Source of the DNA: Clostridia bacterium
GTDB lineage: Bacteria > Bacillota > Clostridia > Christensenellales > CAG-138
NCBI GenBank assembly: GCA_030526425.1
Contig: JAUNCT010000016.1
Span: 1 to 49,832 of the forward strand
Direction: 5' to 3'
Length of the DNA stretch: 49,832 nt
The notes beneath the pieces are model-generated. The model made no database searches and had not been told where the DNA came from. It saw nothing but the letters and a program-made list of their open reading frames with translations. The stretch's first letter is position 1, and every line of letters begins with the position of its first letter. Both the position numbers and the translations under genes were made by a program. Below, in pieces: positions 46,951 to 49,832 of this stretch.

Positions 46951-48123
46951 TTACAGTCTCGCGACGCCGCTTCTGCGGGCTGCTTCCGCAACGGCCTTCG
47001 CCACAGCGGGACCGACGCGCGGGTCGAACGCCTTCGGGATGATGTAATCCGCGCTGAGCTCCTCATCGGAGATGAGGCTCGCGAGCGCTTCCGAAGCCGC
47101 CATCTTCATCTCCTCGTTGATGTCCGAAGCGCGCACATCGAAGGTGCCGCGGAAGATGCCGGGGAACGCCAGCACGTTGTTGATCTGGTTCGGGAAGTCG
47201 CTGCGGCCGGTGGAAACGACTGCCGCGCCCGCTTCCTTCGCATCCTCGGGGAAGATCTCCGGGGTGGGGTTCGCGCAGGCGAAGATGATCGGATCCTTGT
47301 GCATGGAGCGCACCATGTCCTTGGTGACGGTGCCGGGTGCGGAAACGCCGATGAACACATCCGCGCCGACGAGCACATCCGCGAGCGAGCCCTGCTTGCC
47401 TTCGAGGTTGGTGACCTCCGCCATTTCCTTCTTGATCCAGTTCAGGTCCTCGCGTCCCTTGTAGATCGCGCCCTTGCGGTCGCACATGATGACCTTTTTG
47501 AAGCCCGCGGACAGGAGCAGCTTCACGATGGAGACCGCCGCGGCACCCGCGCCGCTGGTGACGATCTGCACTTCTTCCTTCTTCTTGCCGGTCAGCTTCA
47601 GGGCGTTGGTCAGACCCGCGAGGGTGATGACCGCGGTGCCGTGCTGGTCGTCGTGGAAGATCGGGATATCGCACTTCTCCTTCAGCTTGCGCTCGATCTC
47701 AAAGCAGCGGGGCGCCGCGATGTCCTCGAGGTTGATGCCGCCGAAGCTGCCGCTCATGAGGTAGACGGCGTTGACGAACTCGTCGACGTCCTTGGTCTTC
47801 ACGCACAGCGGGAACGCGTCGACGTTACCGAAGGATTTGAACAGCACGCACTTGCCTTCCATGACGGGCATGCCCGCTTCGGGACCGATATCGCCGAGAC
47901 CGAGCACCGCGCTGCCGTCGGTGATGACGGCGCACAGGTTGTGGCGGCGGGTCAGCTCATAGCTCTTGTTGATGTCCTTCTGGATCTCCAGGCAGGGCTG
48001 CGCGACGCCGGGAGTGTAAGCCAGGGACAGGTCGTCCGAAGTTTCCACGGGTACGGTCGCCACGACCTCGATCTTGCCTTTCCATTCCTCGTGCAGACGC
48101 AGGGACTCTTTTGCGTAATCCAT
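46951..48123 (-). CDS. NAD(P)-dependent malic enzyme (short bacterial type)
   Basis: 390 residues, the length of the two-domain bacterial enzyme without a phosphotransacetylase tail. Motifs: the catalytic Tyr in [35 protein letters not shown] with the catalytic Lys, [11 protein letters not shown] for metal binding, a nucleotide fold [10 protein letters not shown], and ACANPTPEI. It decarboxylates malate to pyruvate. ATG 48123 follows AAGGAG; TATAAT at 48191-48196 (minus strand) is the -10. Confidence 0.93.
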   Translation of the reverse strand: MDYAKESLRLHEEWKGKIEVVATVPVETSDDLSLAYTPGVAQPCLEIQKDINKSYELTRRHNLCAVITDGSAVLGLGDIGPEAGMPVMEGKCVLFKSFGNVDAFPLCVKTKDVDEFVNAVYLMSGSFGGINLEDIAAPRCFEIERKLKEKCDIPIFHDDQHGTAVITLAGLTNALKLTGKKKEEVQIVTSGAGAAAVSIVKLLLSAGFKKVIMCDRKGAIYKGREDLNWIKKEMAEVTNLEGKQGSLADVLVGADVFIGVSAPGTVTKDMVRSMHKDPIIFACANPTPEIFPEDAKEAGAAVVSTGRSDFPNQINNVLAFPGIFRGTFDVRASDINEEMKMAASEALASLISDEELSADYIIPKAFDPRVGPAVAKAVAEAARRSGVARL

Positions 48124-48268
48124 CGTTTCGCTCCTTCGATTTCGTTTAGTCGTTATGGGACGGGCACGGAGCCCGCTTTGGTTCATTGTCATTATACGCC
48201 GATTTCGTTTTTTTGGAATAGCGCACCGAAAAGTATTTCTGTATGCATGTATACTGTGCGTTTCCGCA

Positions 48269-48297
48269 TTGCAAGCGTCAACGCTTCGGTTTATAAT
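48269..48297 (+). promoter_or_regulatory. Promoter of the exported hydrolase gene
   Basis: TTGCAA (48269-48274), a 17-nt spacer and TATAAT (48292-48297), 45 nt upstream of the start. Confidence 0.7.
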
Positions 48298-48341
48298 AGC
48301 GGCAAGCCCACAAGGGCAAAAATTTCAAAGGAGAACGTAAC

Positions 48342-49259
48342 ATGAAAAAGCTTCTCGCACTCGTTCTGGTCATCGCGATGGCGTTCGGCATGCTGACCGT
48401 CGCCCACGCGGAAACCGCCGTCACCGTCCCCTCCACCATCCGTGAAGGCGCGTCCATCCCCGCATTCATCACCATGCCCGAAAAATACGATGCGGCGACC
48501 CCCACAAAGCTCATCGTCATGATCCACGGTCACGGCGGCAACCACAATGAGTGGGGCGGCTACGATGCCATCGCCAAGGGTTGCTCCGAAAACGGCGCGA
48601 TCGTTGTCACGCTCGACTTCCCGGGCTGCGGCGCCAGCACCGAAAGCTTCCAACAGAACACCATGACCAACATGAAGCAGGATGTCCTCGACGTCATCAA
48701 CTACATGAAGGCGAACTACAACATCGGCGAAGTCGACGGCTTCGGCTACTCCATGGGCGGTCGTATCGTGCTCGAAATGGCAGCCGAGAACATGTTCGTG
48801 TTCGACGCGGTCGCGTTCATCGCCCCCGCCGAGGATTACGAGAACCTGAAGCTGCTGTTCGGCGGCCCCGAGAAGTGGGTCGAGTATGAGAAGGAAGCTG
48901 CCGAGAAGGGCTACATCACCTTCACCACCATCTACGGTCAGGTGCAGGAGCTGTCCAAGGCCTGGTTCGACGACCTTGCGAAGTATCCGGATGGTCTCGC
49001 GGAAGCGGCGGTCGCCAACATGGCGAATGTCCCGGTCATCGTCGTTTACGCGCCCGATGACGAGGCGGTCGCGCCCGAAGTCTCTCAGGGCGTTGCTGAT
49101 GTCTTCAACGCGCCCGTGGTCATCAGCCCCCGCGACGGTCACAGCTACAGCTTCTACAGTCAGGACCCCGAAGTCATCGCGACCGTGAACGAAAGCTGCA
49201 TCGCTTTCTTCTACGCCCCCGCGGATTTCGTCTCCGCACCCGTTGAGAAAGCCGCGTAA
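48342..49259 (+). CDS. Exported alpha/beta hydrolase
   Basis: 305 residues. Signal peptide ending AHA|ET (about 23). Alpha/beta hydrolase fold with oxyanion HGHGG (62-66), nucleophile S137 in GYSMGG, acid near D240 (APDDEAV) and H267 (DGHSY). This looks like an esterase or acyl hydrolase (feruloyl or cinnamoyl esterase-like lineage is possible). It has no lipobox or wall anchor, so it is probably secreted. AAAGGAG precedes ATG 48342. Confidence 0.88.
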   Translation: MKKLLALVLVIAMAFGMLTVAHAETAVTVPSTIREGASIPAFITMPEKYDAATPTKLIVMIHGHGGNHNEWGGYDAIAKGCSENGAIVVTLDFPGCGASTESFQQNTMTNMKQDVLDVINYMKANYNIGEVDGFGYSMGGRIVLEMAAENMFVFDAVAFIAPAEDYENLKLLFGGPEKWVEYEKEAAEKGYITFTTIYGQVQELSKAWFDDLAKYPDGLAEAAVANMANVPVIVVYAPDDEAVAPEVSQGVADVFNAPVVISPRDGHSYSFYSQDPEVIATVNESCIAFFYAPADFVSAPVEKAA

Positions 49260-49280
49260 CGGTCTTTCCCTCAAATTCCG

Positions 49281-49310
49281 CACCCGCCGTCTCCGGACGG
49301 CGGGTGTTTT
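49281..49310 (+). terminator. Terminator of the exported hydrolase gene
   Basis: CACCCGCCGTC / GACGGCGGGTG is a perfect 11-bp stem with a TCCG loop and TTTT. Confidence 0.9.
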
Positions 49311-49405
49311 CGTTTCCGCCGGCACGGTTTCCTTCCCGGTGTGCCGTTTCCGGAAAATCCGCACGGTTTTCGACAACGGTACTGGAAAACACGTGCACGA
49401 TGCTT

Positions 49406-49422
49406 TACAATTTACAGTGTAA
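49406..49422 (+). promoter_or_regulatory. -10 box and overlapping palindrome before the last gene
   Basis: TACAAT (49406-49411) abuts the perfect palindrome TTACA-G-TGTAA (49412-49422), a half-site shape often bound by GntR-type repressors. It is about 55 nt upstream of the final gene. Confidence 0.4.
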
Positions 49423-49473
49423 CAGTATGTGCGGCGCGCATCCGTGCCGCAAACAGAGGAAAGGAAACGAACC

Positions 49474-49832
49474 ATGGAACTGTTGAAGCTCCCGTTGGTA
49501 CTGTTTTTCGGCAGTACCGAACCGTTCTATGTCGCCGTCGGCGCGATGATGATCGCCGGTGTCTGGGGACTGTTCAAAAAATGCGGCGTCCCCTCCTGGC
49601 ACGCGCTCGTACCGTGTCTGAGAGAATATTCCCTCGCGCGCTGTGCCGACCGCGAGACCGAGGCTCTGCCGCTGGCGATCGGCAACGGCATCTCGCTGGC
49701 GATCGGTTTTGTGCTCGCCTTGCCGCTGAGCAGCCGCTTCGGTCCCATCGCGGGGTCGCTGCTCATCACGGCGCAGATCTTCGTGTCGATCGTGCTCATC
49801 GTGCTGTTCGTGCGTGTGTACCTCGGGCTTTG
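49474..49832 (+). CDS. Membrane protein, N-terminal part (window edge)
   Basis: The frame is open from ATG 49474 (AAAGGAAACG upstream) to the window end, at least 119 residues. It has three hydrophobic helices (about 16-33, 70-88, 92-118) and, between the first two, LFKKCGVPSWHALVPCLREYSLARCA. That block resembles the DUF5684-like WxxFxKAGxPGWxALIP pattern of small membrane domains, sometimes fused to ABC-type proteins. The C-terminal part is outside the window, so the function is open. Confidence 0.7.
   Translation, partial: MELLKLPLVLFFGSTEPFYVAVGAMMIAGVWGLFKKCGVPSWHALVPCLREYSLARCADRETEALPLAIGNGISLAIGFVLALPLSSRFGPIAGSLLITAQIFVSIVLIVLFVRVYLGL

Noticed and set aside
1..49832. tRNA or rRNA genes
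   Set aside because: I saw no cloverleaf with conserved GGTTCGANTCC-type T-arm and no rRNA core sequence; a tRNAscan run would settle it.

Overview
The window is a GC-rich (roughly 60% or more), densely coding chromosomal stretch. It fits an anaerobic, probably gut-associated member of Bacillota, class Clostridia; a Christensenellales-like lineage is a guess. The evidence is consistent AAGGAG/GGAGG ribosome binding sites, TTGACA/TATAAT promoters, an NfnAB transhydrogenase, an LCP/DUF368 envelope set, acetyl-pathway lysine genes, DUF6273 and DUF4298 proteins and a NiCo riboswitch. I see no rRNA, tRNA, transposase, integrase, phage gene or CRISPR array.

Layout: 1-5.3 kb holds a GNAT enzyme, a DUF1643 protein and two divergent metal transporters: a Ca2+ P-type ATPase, and a cation diffusion facilitator behind a NiCo riboswitch. 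5.3-11 kb is the most accessory-looking part. It has a REP-like element, a DUF4160/DUF2442 cassette (DUF4160 broken by a stop) flanked by identical 49-nt repeats and 23-bp tandem arrays, and a two-gene operon for a 1302-residue membrane protein with seven 37-residue repeats and three DUF6273 domains. The apparent promoter of that operon contains a run of nine C. 11-16 kb carries a secreted flavin oxidoreductase, DUF4298 and GNAT genes, an ACT-ACT-MBL protein and a hypoxanthine-DNA glycosylase. 16-24.6 kb, all on the minus strand, holds a DMT permease, barnase/barstar coupled behind aldose epimerase, a nitroreductase/MBL/YdeI operon, and an envelope group (M15 peptidase, LCP ligase, DUF368 lipid carrier protein).

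24.7-28 kb has a LysR stub, a polyprenyl sugar-phosphate transferase followed by a diverged in-frame duplication of its own 3' end, a small membrane protein and a radical SAM protein. 28-36 kb holds a GNAT/DMT pair, a DUF3298 exported protein, the lysine operon dapH-lysA-aminotransferase-M20 deacetylase with ATGA couplings, and DUF4491. 36.5-38.8 kb is nfnA-nfnB. 38.9-44.8 kb is an ABC importer (binding protein, two permeases, ATPase) with a glycerophosphodiesterase and an Ldh2-family dehydrogenase. 44.8-45.5 kb has no large gene but holds a compact minus-strand unit with promoter, 21-codon ORF and terminator. The window ends with ThrH, a GNAT enzyme, malic enzyme, an exported alpha/beta hydrolase and a membrane protein cut by the window edge.

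Most of the window is ordinary metabolism and envelope work. The points most worth attention are the DUF6273 surface-type protein with its homopolymer promoter, the repeat-flanked DUF4160/DUF2442 cassette, the lipoprotein barnase, and the duplicated transferase tail.
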